This document shows positions 1 through 5,401 of a stretch of DNA of 5,401 nt, piece after piece (position 1 is the stretch's first letter; each line of letters begins with the position of its first letter). Location of the stretch: contig CACYBV010000191.1 in NCBI GenBank assembly GCA_902772745.1, forward strand, positions 1 through 5,401, in the 5' to 3' direction. This DNA is from an uncultured Eubacteriales bacterium (GTDB lineage Bacteria > Bacillota > Clostridia > Lachnospirales > Lachnospiraceae). Below the pieces are notes generated by a model that made no database searches, had not been told where the DNA came from, and was given only the letters and a program-made list of their open reading frames with translations. Made by a program: the position numbers and the translations under genes.

Positions 1-477
1 CTCCGCCGCACGGATGCGGAGGCCAAAGTACAGGGCGGGGATGTGTATTTTGACATCAACGGGAAAAATGTCGGGAAGCTCACCAATGTGGACTGTTTTG
101 TGGACCTTCCTGCAGGAACCTACCAGATTAAGATGTACAAGTCCCACAGCTACGGCTCGATGATCGGTTTTGCCGAAAGTTCGGTGACGCTTAAAGACGG
201 CGACGACATCATGGTGCGTTATGCAGCGCCCATGACCGTTGCCCAGCCGGGAAACATCATCCTGTCGGATTATACAAAGGCGGCAGCGGAGCAGATTGCC
301 GGTGACGTCAGCCGTCAGATTTCGAATAAAGTCGCTGATGAAAAGGCTGCAGCGGAGCGGTCCGCCAGCAGGACGAAAAAAATCGTCACCTGGATTATTA
401 TCGCGGCGGTTGCAACCGGCGTGCTCTGGGGTGTGATTTACGGTCTTCTTTACGCAGACCTGTTCAATCTGTTCTGA
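1..477 (+). CDS. C-terminal part of a tail-anchored membrane protein with a PEGA-like beta domain (5' end outside window)
   Basis: The frame is open from base 1 to the TGA at 475-477, followed at once by a second in-frame TGA, so 158 residues of a longer protein are visible. A GTG at 43 could be read as a start, but no well-placed ribosome binding site precedes it and the frame continues upstream, so I treat the gene as 5'-truncated by the window. The visible part begins with a beta-rich stretch (DINGKNVGKL, then DLPAGTYQIKMYKSHSYG) that resembles PEGA-like or DUF2846-like domains. A charged Ala/Glu/Lys-rich helix follows (fragment residues about 92-127), then a single hydrophobic segment (about 128-155) that ends almost at the C-terminus. 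This predicts a tail-anchored protein with the beta domain in the cytoplasm. Clostridial proteins of this build often start with a zinc ribbon; that part would lie outside the window and is inference. The function is unknown. It has its own terminator and faces the next operon tail to tail. Confidence 0.75.
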   Translation, partial: LRRTDAEAKVQGGDVYFDINGKNVGKLTNVDCFVDLPAGTYQIKMYKSHSYGSMIGFAESSVTLKDGDDIMVRYAAPMTVAQPGNIILSDYTKAAAEQIAGDVSRQISNKVADEKAAAERSASRTKKIVTWIIIAAVATGVLWGVIYGLLYADLFNLF

Positions 478-498
478 TGATTTTTACGGGAATCCAGG

Positions 499-542
499 AA
501 AGCCCCGGAAGTCAGACAAAATGCTGATTTCCGGGGCTTTTT
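499..542 (+). terminator. Strong intrinsic terminator of the upstream plus-strand gene
   Basis: A 17-bp inverted repeat (left arm 499-515, right arm 524-540, one G-T wobble) encloses an 8-nt loop at 516-523. The GC-rich core is GCCCCGGAA / TTCCGGGGC. The right arm runs into TTTTT at 538-542. It starts 22 nt after the TGA that ends the first gene. On the minus strand the hairpin is followed by TTTCCTGG, a much poorer T-tract, so it mainly serves the plus strand but could also slow transcripts leaving the facing operon. Confidence 0.9.
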
Positions 543-554
543 GCAGCCTGCAAT

Positions 555-582
555 AAAGAAGAACAGTGTGCGCCGACGCACA
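555..582 (-). terminator. Possible weak terminator of the minus-strand operon
   Basis: On the minus strand, about 48 nt after the TAA of the DHHW gene, a perfect 6-bp hairpin TGTGCG / CGCACA with a TCGG loop (567-582) is followed by the T-rich run CTGTTCTTCTTTATT. The stem is short and the T-tract is interrupted, so it is a modest candidate. It is the only stem plus T-run on that strand between the operon and the strong plus-strand terminator. Confidence 0.35.
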
Positions 583-629
583 GGAGAATTAACGAATGCA
601 CGAAAATACCGGAATGCGGCTCGGCGGTC

Positions 630-1781
630 TTACTGCTGATTCTTCAGCACGGTTTTCAGGCTGGTATCCGTGGAAAGCGTATTTACGTTGTAGAGGAAAA
701 GCACCTCATCGAACTGTTCCGAGATCATCAGTGCATCCAGATCGTCATAGTAGTAACGGGGATCGACAACGACGATCCGCCGGTATTCGGGGATCAGAAA
801 CGGTATGAGGCAGTTTGCGTAAGAGTCTTTGACAATGAGGAGTGTTCTGTCGGAGTCCAGGCTCGTGTCTATCGTGAACAGAGGATGGTTCGAACCGAAA
901 AAGATCTGATAGGGGTCATCGGTATCGAGCGCTCCGAGCTCATAACAGGAACCGGTGCGCCGGAGATCTTCCGCATATGTGACGGTGTAGTACGAGTTAT
1001 CGATCCGGTCCTCGGGGTATTCCGGAAGGTAAACGGTGATCGCATCTGCAATATCTGTCGTGAAGCCGGATTTTGCGGACAGAGACCCGAAAAAGTCATT
1101 GCAGACGACGGAAGGACGGAAGGAAACGCTCCGTTCAAGGCCCATCGCCGAGGACAGCTTTTCATAGGCAATGTATGCACCCTCCGTGGTCCAGTGGTGG
1201 TCGGTCCGGTAATAGAGCTGCGTATCCGCTTTGTGCGCACTGAAGTCCGCCCGGATATCCACACAGTGATATGATTTTCCGAGGCCGGCGTAAAGACTGT
1301 CGATATAAGCGTCTTCGGATTCGGTCGGGGCGTTTTTCGGGAGAAGTTCCGGCGAAACAGCAATCGCATTCGGTGCTAGGAGGAAATAGAATTCGGCGTT
1401 TTCGTGGCGGGCTGCAAAGTCCGCCATTTCCTGTAAGGTTTCCTCTTTGTTGTCCGGATCCGGGGCGTCAAAACGCTCCATCAGGCTCTCGTCTTTACAG
1501 AGATAGACACCCTGGGATTCGCGGTCGCCGAAAGCACGGAGAATCCCGGTTTTCATGCTCATCAGGGCATTCCGGGCAGGGAACTGGTCGGCAGCATAGT
1601 CTTCGATGCCGTCCATAAACGAACCGTCTGCGAGACTGCCCGCGGAGAGCCCGGGCTTCTGAGCAAGATTCCGTTTCTCCTTTGGGGAATACGCGCGGTC
1701 GGGGCGTACGAGGAGAATTACCGTGAGGGAGAGGATAATTAAGATAAACGAAAAGCCGACATAGCGGTGATACCATTTCAT
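630..1781 (-). CDS. DHHW family protein, AlgX/AlgJ-like SGNH-type, membrane-anchored
   Basis: This 383-residue protein has a short basic N-terminus and one hydrophobic segment (about residues 7-26), which predicts a signal anchor with the rest outside the membrane. The conserved EKRNLAQKP motif (35-43) and the ADQFPAR motif (64-70) are typical of the DHHW family. The naming motif TDHHW lies at 193-197, and a KDSYAN motif (318-323) supplies Ser320. In AlgJ and AlgX the equivalent Asp-His motif and Ser form the SGNH-like catalytic site used in O-acetylation of alginate; applying that chemistry here is inference. The likely job is acyl transfer to, or hydrolysis from, a surface polysaccharide, acting on groups exported by the MBOAT protein encoded just upstream. 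The ATG start is preceded by GAGAGG at 8-nt spacing, and the stop codon of the MBOAT gene overlaps this site, so the two genes are probably translationally coupled. The substrate is unknown. Confidence 0.9.
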   Translation of the reverse strand: MKWYHRYVGFSFILIILSLTVILLVRPDRAYSPKEKRNLAQKPGLSAGSLADGSFMDGIEDYAADQFPARNALMSMKTGILRAFGDRESQGVYLCKDESLMERFDAPDPDNKEETLQEMADFAARHENAEFYFLLAPNAIAVSPELLPKNAPTESEDAYIDSLYAGLGKSYHCVDIRADFSAHKADTQLYYRTDHHWTTEGAYIAYEKLSSAMGLERSVSFRPSVVCNDFFGSLSAKSGFTTDIADAITVYLPEYPEDRIDNSYYTVTYAEDLRRTGSCYELGALDTDDPYQIFFGSNHPLFTIDTSLDSDRTLLIVKDSYANCLIPFLIPEYRRIVVVDPRYYYDDLDALMISEQFDEVLFLYNVNTLSTDTSLKTVLKNQQ

Positions 1782-1782
1782 A

Positions 1783-1795
1783 GAGAGTACCTCTC
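1783..1795 (-). promoter_or_regulatory. Small hairpin over the ribosome binding site of the DHHW gene
   Basis: In the minus-strand mRNA, GAGAG-GTA-CTCTC forms a perfect 5-bp stem. It spans the last two bases of the MBOAT stop codon and the Shine-Dalgarno sequence GAGAGG, and it ends one base before the DHHW start codon. A ribosome finishing the MBOAT gene would open it, so it could enforce translational coupling. The stem is short and its triloop is tight, so the effect may be small. Confidence 0.3.
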
Positions 1796-3185
1796 AGAAC
1801 CTGAAATACAGGAACGGATTGTAGTTTTCCGTCACTAAAAAGGCGATTGAAACCGACAAAAGCAGAAGAAGCAGAATATACCCGGCGCACATATACAGGA
1901 CGCCCGCACGTCCCTGCTTCATCTTTTCCAGCGGCTTTTTCAGTATCGGCAGCGAGAAGAAGGCGGCAAAGAGAAGAATCGGCCAGGAAGACCGCAGGAG
2001 ATACCGCGCGGTTCCATCGGCAAAACCCTTTTTTGCGAATCCGAACATCGCGGATATCGTTGTCAGGATTAGGGGCAGCGTATCCGATGAGAATATTACC
2101 CATCCGATGATGACAAAAAGCAGCGTGAAAACCCGGCGGACGGCAGTCGGAATCTTCCATTTCAGGAAAACATATTTTTCAAGCAGGAGAAGCAGCCCGT
2201 AATAAAGTCCCCAGATTACGAAATTCCAGCTCGCACCGTGCCAGAGGCCTGTAAGCATCCAGACGATCAGGATATTTCGGATGTGCTTCAAGACCTTCAC
2301 GCGGTTGCCGCCCAGGGGGATGTAGACATATTCGCGGAACCAGGTGCCGAGGGAAATGTGCCAGCGGCGCCAGAAATCCGTGACGGATTCCGCGGCGTAT
2401 GGGTAGTTGAAGTTTTCCATGAAGCGGAAGCCGAGCATATCCCCAAGCCCAATCGCCATGTCTGAGTACCCCGAGAAGTCAAAGTAGATCTGGAAGGTAT
2501 AGGCCAGAGCTCCGGTCCAGGCCGAGAGTGTGGAAATGTCCGCACCGGCCAGATGAACCTGATCGAAAATCGCGCCGGTGAGGTTTGCAAGCAGCACTTT
2601 TTTCGCGAGACCGATGATAAAGCGCACGGCGCCGCGCCCGAAACGCGGCATGGAAAGCTTTCTTTGATCCATCTGCTTTTCCACATCCTCGTAGCGCACG
2701 ATCGGGCCTGCGATCAGCTGCGGGAACATGGTGATGTAGGCCGCGAATTTGACGATGTTTTTCTGCACCGGGAATTTGCCGCGGTACAGGTCGATGTCGT
2801 AGGAAAGCGCCTGGAAGGTATAAAAGCTGATGCCGATCGGAAGCGCAAGGCTGCGGATCGGCAGGTTCAGATGGAAGACCGCGTTGATATTTTCCATCAG
2901 GAAGCCGTAGTATTTGAAGAACCCGAGCATCAGGAGGTTGATTGCGACCGTAAAACCGAGGATTTCCTTTTTCGCGCGCGGGAAACGGTCCATCAGAAGC
3001 CCCATGCTGTAATTCAGGAGAATGCTGTAGAGCATGAGCACGACGTAAACCGGCTCACCCCAGGCATAGAATACGAGGCTTGTCACAAGAAGAACCGCAT
3101 TTTTCAGTTTTTTTGGAACAATGTAGTAGAGAAGCAGGGTGAACGGAAGGAACAGGAAGAGGAAGGTGACGCTGGAAAAAATCAT
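1794..3185 (-). CDS. MBOAT family membrane-bound O-acyltransferase, AlgI-type
   Basis: This is a complete 463-residue polytopic membrane protein, close to the usual AlgI length. Family signatures appear in the expected order: LPIGISFYTFQALSYDID (115-132), QLIAGPIVRY (156-165), FDFSGYSDMAIGLG (235-248), VTDFWRRWHISLGTWFREY (268-286), YIPLGGNR (288-295) and the invariant-histidine region LTGLWHGASWNF (311-322). His276 and His316 are the two residues expected at the active centre; His316 matches the essential His of AlgI and DltB. AlgI-like enzymes take an acyl group, usually acetyl from acetyl-CoA, and pass it through the membrane to an extracellular transferase. The DHHW protein encoded 12 nt downstream is the natural partner. 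The ATG start has a strong GGGAGGTG site 5 nt upstream, and the ATG overlaps the TGA of the preceding DUF4358 gene as ATGA. No D-alanyl carrier gene is adjacent, so polysaccharide O-acylation is more likely than DltB-type teichoic acid D-alanylation. The substrate cannot be read from the sequence. Confidence 0.95.
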   Translation of the reverse strand: MIFSSVTFLFLFLPFTLLLYYIVPKKLKNAVLLVTSLVFYAWGEPVYVVLMLYSILLNYSMGLLMDRFPRAKKEILGFTVAINLLMLGFFKYYGFLMENINAVFHLNLPIRSLALPIGISFYTFQALSYDIDLYRGKFPVQKNIVKFAAYITMFPQLIAGPIVRYEDVEKQMDQRKLSMPRFGRGAVRFIIGLAKKVLLANLTGAIFDQVHLAGADISTLSAWTGALAYTFQIYFDFSGYSDMAIGLGDMLGFRFMENFNYPYAAESVTDFWRRWHISLGTWFREYVYIPLGGNRVKVLKHIRNILIVWMLTGLWHGASWNFVIWGLYYGLLLLLEKYVFLKWKIPTAVRRVFTLLFVIIGWVIFSSDTLPLILTTISAMFGFAKKGFADGTARYLLRSSWPILLFAAFFSLPILKKPLEKMKQGRAGVLYMCAGYILLLLLLSVSIAFLVTENYNPFLYFRF

Positions 3186-3664
3186 TTTTTCACCTCCCAG
3201 ATCGATTTTGCGGTTTTCAGCCAGTTTTCGGCGTCTTTTCCGACCATAAACCAGGCGTACATGCCATCGGAACCGGTTTTTGCGTGCAGAAGGAGCTCGG
3301 TCTGGTCGGTCCCATAGCCGTCAAAATTCTTTTTCTGGACCGAAAGGCGCTTAGAAAACGCCTCCGTGATCAGCTGAAGCTGGGATTCGTCGGCGGTTTT
3401 AATGATCAGGATTTCGTTGACGGACATGGTATTGTCCGGAGCAAAATAGAGATATTCTGGGAAATCCGAAGCGTTCAGTCCAAAAGCGCGCTTCAGGCGC
3501 ATGTCGGATGCGGGCTCCATCTCCGGGAGCGGAGCGTTTTTTGTGAGCGCGGTACGGACGTCCTGAAGCGGGATATCCGCAGGCGTTTTTCGATAAAGAA
3601 GAAGTGCCATCACAGCCGCGAGCAAAAGGACCGCAGCGGCTTCGGCAAGCAGGACTTTTTTCAC
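3182..3664 (-). CDS. DUF4358 domain-containing membrane-anchored protein
   Basis: This 160-residue protein starts with GTG, preceded by AAGGAG at 5-nt spacing, which decides the start. Residues 4-24 form one hydrophobic segment after two lysines. There is no lipobox cysteine, so it is predicted to be an N-terminally anchored extracytoplasmic protein. The remainder fits the DUF4358 pattern: an FGLNASDFPEYLYF stretch (61-74), then MSVNEILIIKTADESQLQLI (80-99), a helix with KRLSVQKKNFDGYGTDQ (105-121) and a C-terminal GMYAWFMVGKDAENW part (134-148). DUF4358 proteins are common in Clostridia and, as I recall, often sit beside MBOAT and DHHW genes, but no biochemical function is established. It is the first gene of the operon and overlaps the MBOAT gene by 4 nt, so it is made together with the acyltransferase. 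An accessory or regulatory role in glycan acylation is inference. The family call rests on pattern recognition, not on a profile search. Confidence 0.8.
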   Translation of the reverse strand: MKKVLLAEAAAVLLLAAVMALLLYRKTPADIPLQDVRTALTKNAPLPEMEPASDMRLKRAFGLNASDFPEYLYFAPDNTMSVNEILIIKTADESQLQLITEAFSKRLSVQKKNFDGYGTDQTELLLHAKTGSDGMYAWFMVGKDAENWLKTAKSIWEVKK

Positions 3665-3697
3665 AGGAACTCCTTATAAAGGGAATAGTGTGACATC

Positions 3698-3720
3698 ATT
3701 TTACCACATCTTTTGCAAAT
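3698..3720 (-). promoter_or_regulatory. Predicted promoter of the DUF4358-MBOAT-DHHW operon
   Basis: On the minus strand a -10 box TAAAAT (3703-3698) is directly preceded by TGG (3706-3704), which makes an extended -10 of the TGnTAAAAT type. No good -35 box lies 16-18 nt upstream; the nearest sequence is TTTCCT. A TTTGCAAA palindrome (3712-3719) sits in the spacer. The start point would fall near 3690, giving a leader of roughly 25-30 nt before the GTG start. Confidence 0.4.
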
Positions 3721-3819
3721 AGGAAAGATCAGCTGCACGGAAAAATTTTTTTTCGTGATTTTTTGCAACCTACCTGCGGCTTCCCGCGTTTTCCCTCAAA
3801 AGTATACACAATATGCTGG

Positions 3820-3847
3820 TGGACATTTTGCAAAAAACTGCTAAAAT
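3820..3847 (+). promoter_or_regulatory. Predicted sigma-A promoter of the pilus ATPase gene
   Basis: TGGACA (3820-3825) and TAAAAT (3842-3847) each match the consensus at 5 of 6 positions and are 16 nt apart. The spacer holds the perfect palindrome TTTTGCAAAA (3826-3835), a possible operator. Transcription would begin near 3854, leaving a leader of about 48 nt. Confidence 0.5.
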
Positions 3848-3854
3848 GTCCGTA

Positions 3855-3887
3855 TCCGTATTAGACAGGGGCAGGAAGCTGTCCGGA
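3855..3887 (+). promoter_or_regulatory. Leader hairpin just upstream of the ATPase ribosome binding site
   Basis: Two nested complementary pairs occur in the predicted 5' leader: TCCG (3855-3858) with CGGA (3884-3887), and GACAG (3864-3868) with CTGTC (3879-3883). The structure ends 2 nt before the AGAGG ribosome binding site (3890-3894). It could influence translation. It is short and could be chance. Confidence 0.25.
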
Positions 3888-3901
3888 AAAGAGGCTTTTC
3901 T

Positions 3902-5401
3902 TTGAAACCGGTGCTTGGAATCATCGATCGGGACAATAATTATGCGAAGCGGCTGTCGGATGCGCTGAACGGACGGGCTGATTTTCCGTATGAAACCATA
4001 CTGGCGGGATCCTGGGAAGCTCTTCAAAAGCTTCGGCCGGTCTGTCCGGTGCAGCTGGTGCTTGCCGATGAACTGCCGGAGGAGCCCGGCGCTGCTTTTG
4101 AGATTCGGGTCCTTCTCTTAAAGGAGGAAAGTACGGACGACAGGGATACGGTCTTCCGATATCAGCCGATACCGGCGCTGATCCGGGAAATCCTGAAGAA
4201 GGCGGAAAACGGGTATGAAGCGGAACAGAAACGGTCCCCGGAAAAGGACGCAGATTACGAAGCGGGACAGGAGACGGCAGGGGAGGCATCGGGAAGAGCG
4301 GAAACAGGGCTTTTTGGCAGCATGGAAGGCTTCTTGATAGGGACAGGCCGGGACACATGCGAAAAAGAAGAGAAACCGGAAAACCTCCGGCAGAAACTGT
4401 ACGGAAAACTCATTCGGGAGATGAATCTTTCCGAAGATATCAGCGATGAGGAACTGTATCGGCGGATTGACCGGATTCTCGCGGAAGAAAAAAGCGGCCT
4501 GTCGGAAGAAGAACGGCTGCAGCAGCGGGAACTTCTGTTTTCTGCAGTCCGGCGCTATGATGTCCTGTCCCTGGCACTTAAGGACCCCGGGGTTACGGAG
4601 GTTATGATCAACGGTCCGGACCGGATCTTCATTGAAAAAGAAGGTCGTATCGAGGAGTATCCGGAACACTTCCTGTCGGATCGGAAACTTGCGGATATAG
4701 TTCAGAAGATCGCCTCATCCGTAAACCGCCGGGTGAACGAAGCGACGCCGATGGCGGATGCCATGCTCCCCGGAGGGCTCCGGGTGAATCTTGTACTTCC
4801 GCCGATTGCACCGGACGGACCGGTCGTGACCGTACGGCGTTTTCCGGACAGCCCGATCTCAATGGACGACCTGGTACGCATGCAGAGCATCAGCGGAGAA
4901 GCAGCGGAATTCCTGCGGGTTCTTGTGCACTGCGGCTACAATATGTTTATTTCCGGCGGGACCGGAGCCGGAAAAACCACTTTTCTCGGAGCGCTTGCCT
5001 CGATGATTCCCGAATCGGAACGAGTCATCACGATCGAGGACTCGCCTGAACTTCGGATCCGGAATCTCAAAAACCTGGTGCGGCTTGAGACAAGACCTGC
5101 GAATCTGGAGGGAGAATATGAAGTGACGATCCGCCAGCTGATTCGGAACGCGCTTCGGATGCGGCCGGACAGGGTTATTGTCGGAGAGATCCGCGGAGAG
5201 GAAGCATTGGACATGCTTCAGGCCATGAATACCGGGCACGACGGATCATTTTCTACCGGTCACGGAAATTCCTGCGCAGATATGATCTCGAGAATCGAGA
5301 CCATGGTGATGACCGGGGCTGAAAAACTGCCTCTTCGGGCGATTCGTGCGCAGATCGGTTCAGCGATCGACATTATGGTACATATGGAGCGGCTCCGGGA
5401 C
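3902..5401 (+). CDS. cpaF: CpaF/TadA-type Tad pilus secretion ATPase with TadZ-like N-terminal domain (3' end outside window)
   Basis: The first 500 residues are visible and the frame is open at the window edge. TTG at 3902 is chosen as start: an in-frame TAA lies at 3842-3844, no ATG, GTG or other TTG follows before 3902, and AGAGG sits 7 nt upstream. Residues 1-98 (VLGIIDRDNNYAKRL..., QLVLADEL, VLLLKE, VFRYQPIPALIREIL) resemble the pseudoreceiver domain at the N-terminus of TadZ/CpaE. A charged, Glu-rich linker follows (about 99-158). The CpaF N-terminal domain starts near 160, with VTEVMINGPDRIFIE at 231-245. The ATPase core has Walker A GGTGAGKTT (352-360), the Asp box TIEDSPEL (377-384), Walker B VIVGEIRG (425-432) and the His box NTGHDGSFSTGHGNS (443-457). 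The family runs a few dozen residues past the present end, RLRD. The enzyme is a cytoplasmic hexamer that hydrolyses ATP to drive Flp pilin assembly with TadB and TadC, whose genes usually lie downstream. All catalytic motifs look intact. Confidence 0.95.
   Translation, partial: MKPVLGIIDRDNNYAKRLSDALNGRADFPYETILAGSWEALQKLRPVCPVQLVLADELPEEPGAAFEIRVLLLKEESTDDRDTVFRYQPIPALIREILKKAENGYEAEQKRSPEKDADYEAGQETAGEASGRAETGLFGSMEGFLIGTGRDTCEKEEKPENLRQKLYGKLIREMNLSEDISDEELYRRIDRILAEEKSGLSEEERLQQRELLFSAVRRYDVLSLALKDPGVTEVMINGPDRIFIEKEGRIEEYPEHFLSDRKLADIVQKIASSVNRRVNEATPMADAMLPGGLRVNLVLPPIAPDGPVVTVRRFPDSPISMDDLVRMQSISGEAAEFLRVLVHCGYNMFISGGTGAGKTTFLGALASMIPESERVITIEDSPELRIRNLKNLVRLETRPANLEGEYEVTIRQLIRNALRMRPDRVIVGEIRGEEALDMLQAMNTGHDGSFSTGHGNSCADMISRIETMVMTGAEKLPLRAIRAQIGSAIDIMVHMERLRD

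Larger units (their letters stand above)
3665..3901. promoter_or_regulatory. Divergent intergenic control region
   Basis: These 237 nt separate the two divergent operons and contain no credible gene. The stretch is more AT-rich than the flanking genes. It holds one predicted promoter for each direction, three copies of TTTTGCAA (3711-3718, 3761-3768, 3826-3833) and an A5T8 tract at 3741-3753. The tract lies inside an imperfect inverted repeat (3736-3757, CACGGAAAA / TTTTTCGTG) and may bend the DNA or act as an UP-like element. Confidence 0.7.

Noticed and set aside
43..45. GTG as the start of the first gene.
   Set aside because: The same frame stays open to base 1, and no properly spaced ribosome binding site precedes the GTG, so the gene more likely begins outside the window.
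596..808. Plus-strand 70-codon ORF with an AGGAG site 9 nt upstream of its ATG.
   Set aside because: It is almost wholly antisense to the end of the DHHW gene, its product is rich in Arg, Ser and Gly with no recognisable motif, and no promoter is evident. The ribosome-site match is probably chance.
1495..2160. Minus-strand 221-codon open frame spanning the junction of the MBOAT and DHHW genes.
   Set aside because: It is out of frame with both well-supported genes and encodes a Cys/Arg/Pro-rich sequence with no motif.
2553..3317. Plus-strand 254-codon open frame opposite the MBOAT and DUF4358 genes.
   Set aside because: The opposite-strand proteins have clear family motifs. This product is a highly charged His/Glu/Asp/Val-rich string with no domain, as expected for the antisense frame of a membrane protein gene.
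3736..3764. Stem CACGGAAAA / TTTTTCGTG followed by ATTTTTT, resembling a plus-strand terminator.
   Set aside because: The stem is mostly A-T pairs with one G-T wobble, and no plus-strand transcript is expected to reach it. It is better viewed as an AT-rich control element.
4120..4127. A perfect AAAGGAGG ribosome-site sequence inside the ATPase gene, suggesting a second start for a separate CpaF.
   Set aside because: No ATG, GTG or TTG lies at a usable distance downstream in any frame. The bases simply encode Leu-Lys-Glu-Glu in the main frame.
4118..4669. Minus-strand 183-codon open frame opposite the pilus ATPase.
   Set aside because: It is a shadow of the ATPase linker and N-terminal domain. 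Its Phe/Leu/Pro-rich product is the expected antisense of Glu/Lys-rich coding sequence.

Overview
The window looks like chromosomal DNA from a low-to-medium GC Gram-positive anaerobe of the class Clostridia, probably Lachnospiraceae-like. This is inferred from three things: strong AGGAGG-type ribosome binding sites, GTG and TTG starts, and a DUF4358 / MBOAT / DHHW gene set beside a Tad (Flp) pilus gene. Together these are typical of that group. The species cannot be named from the sequence. No tRNA, rRNA, CRISPR array, insertion sequence or phage gene was seen.

Layout. (1) Positions 1-477 (+) hold the 3' end of a gene for a tail-anchored membrane protein with a beta-rich, PEGA-like domain. 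A strong intrinsic terminator follows at 499-542. (2) Positions 3664 down to 630 (-) form a compact three-gene operon: a membrane-anchored DUF4358 protein, an AlgI-type MBOAT O-acyltransferase, and a DHHW/AlgX-AlgJ-like SGNH-type protein. The first pair overlaps by 4 nt (ATGA) and the second pair is 12 nt apart. (3) Positions 3665-3901 are an AT-rich divergent promoter region. (4) From 3902 to beyond the right edge (+) runs a CpaF/TadA-type secretion ATPase, the motor of a Tad pilus. All its ATPase motifs are present, and its first ~100 residues look like the pseudoreceiver domain normally seen at the N-terminus of TadZ/CpaE.

How the genes may work together. The minus-strand operon resembles a surface polysaccharide O-acylation cassette. 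The MBOAT protein would move an acyl (probably acetyl) group across the membrane, and the DHHW protein would transfer it to, or remove it from, an extracellular glycan. The DUF4358 partner has no established role. The plus-strand ATPase would power assembly of a type IVc pilus. The two transcription units diverge from one control region in which each predicted promoter carries the same TTGCAAAA-(6 or 7 nt)-TAAAATG arrangement, so the pilus and the envelope modification genes may be co-regulated.

The most notable items are the apparent TadZ-like N-terminal domain fused to CpaF and the matched motif in the two divergent promoters. Everything else is ordinary for such a genome.
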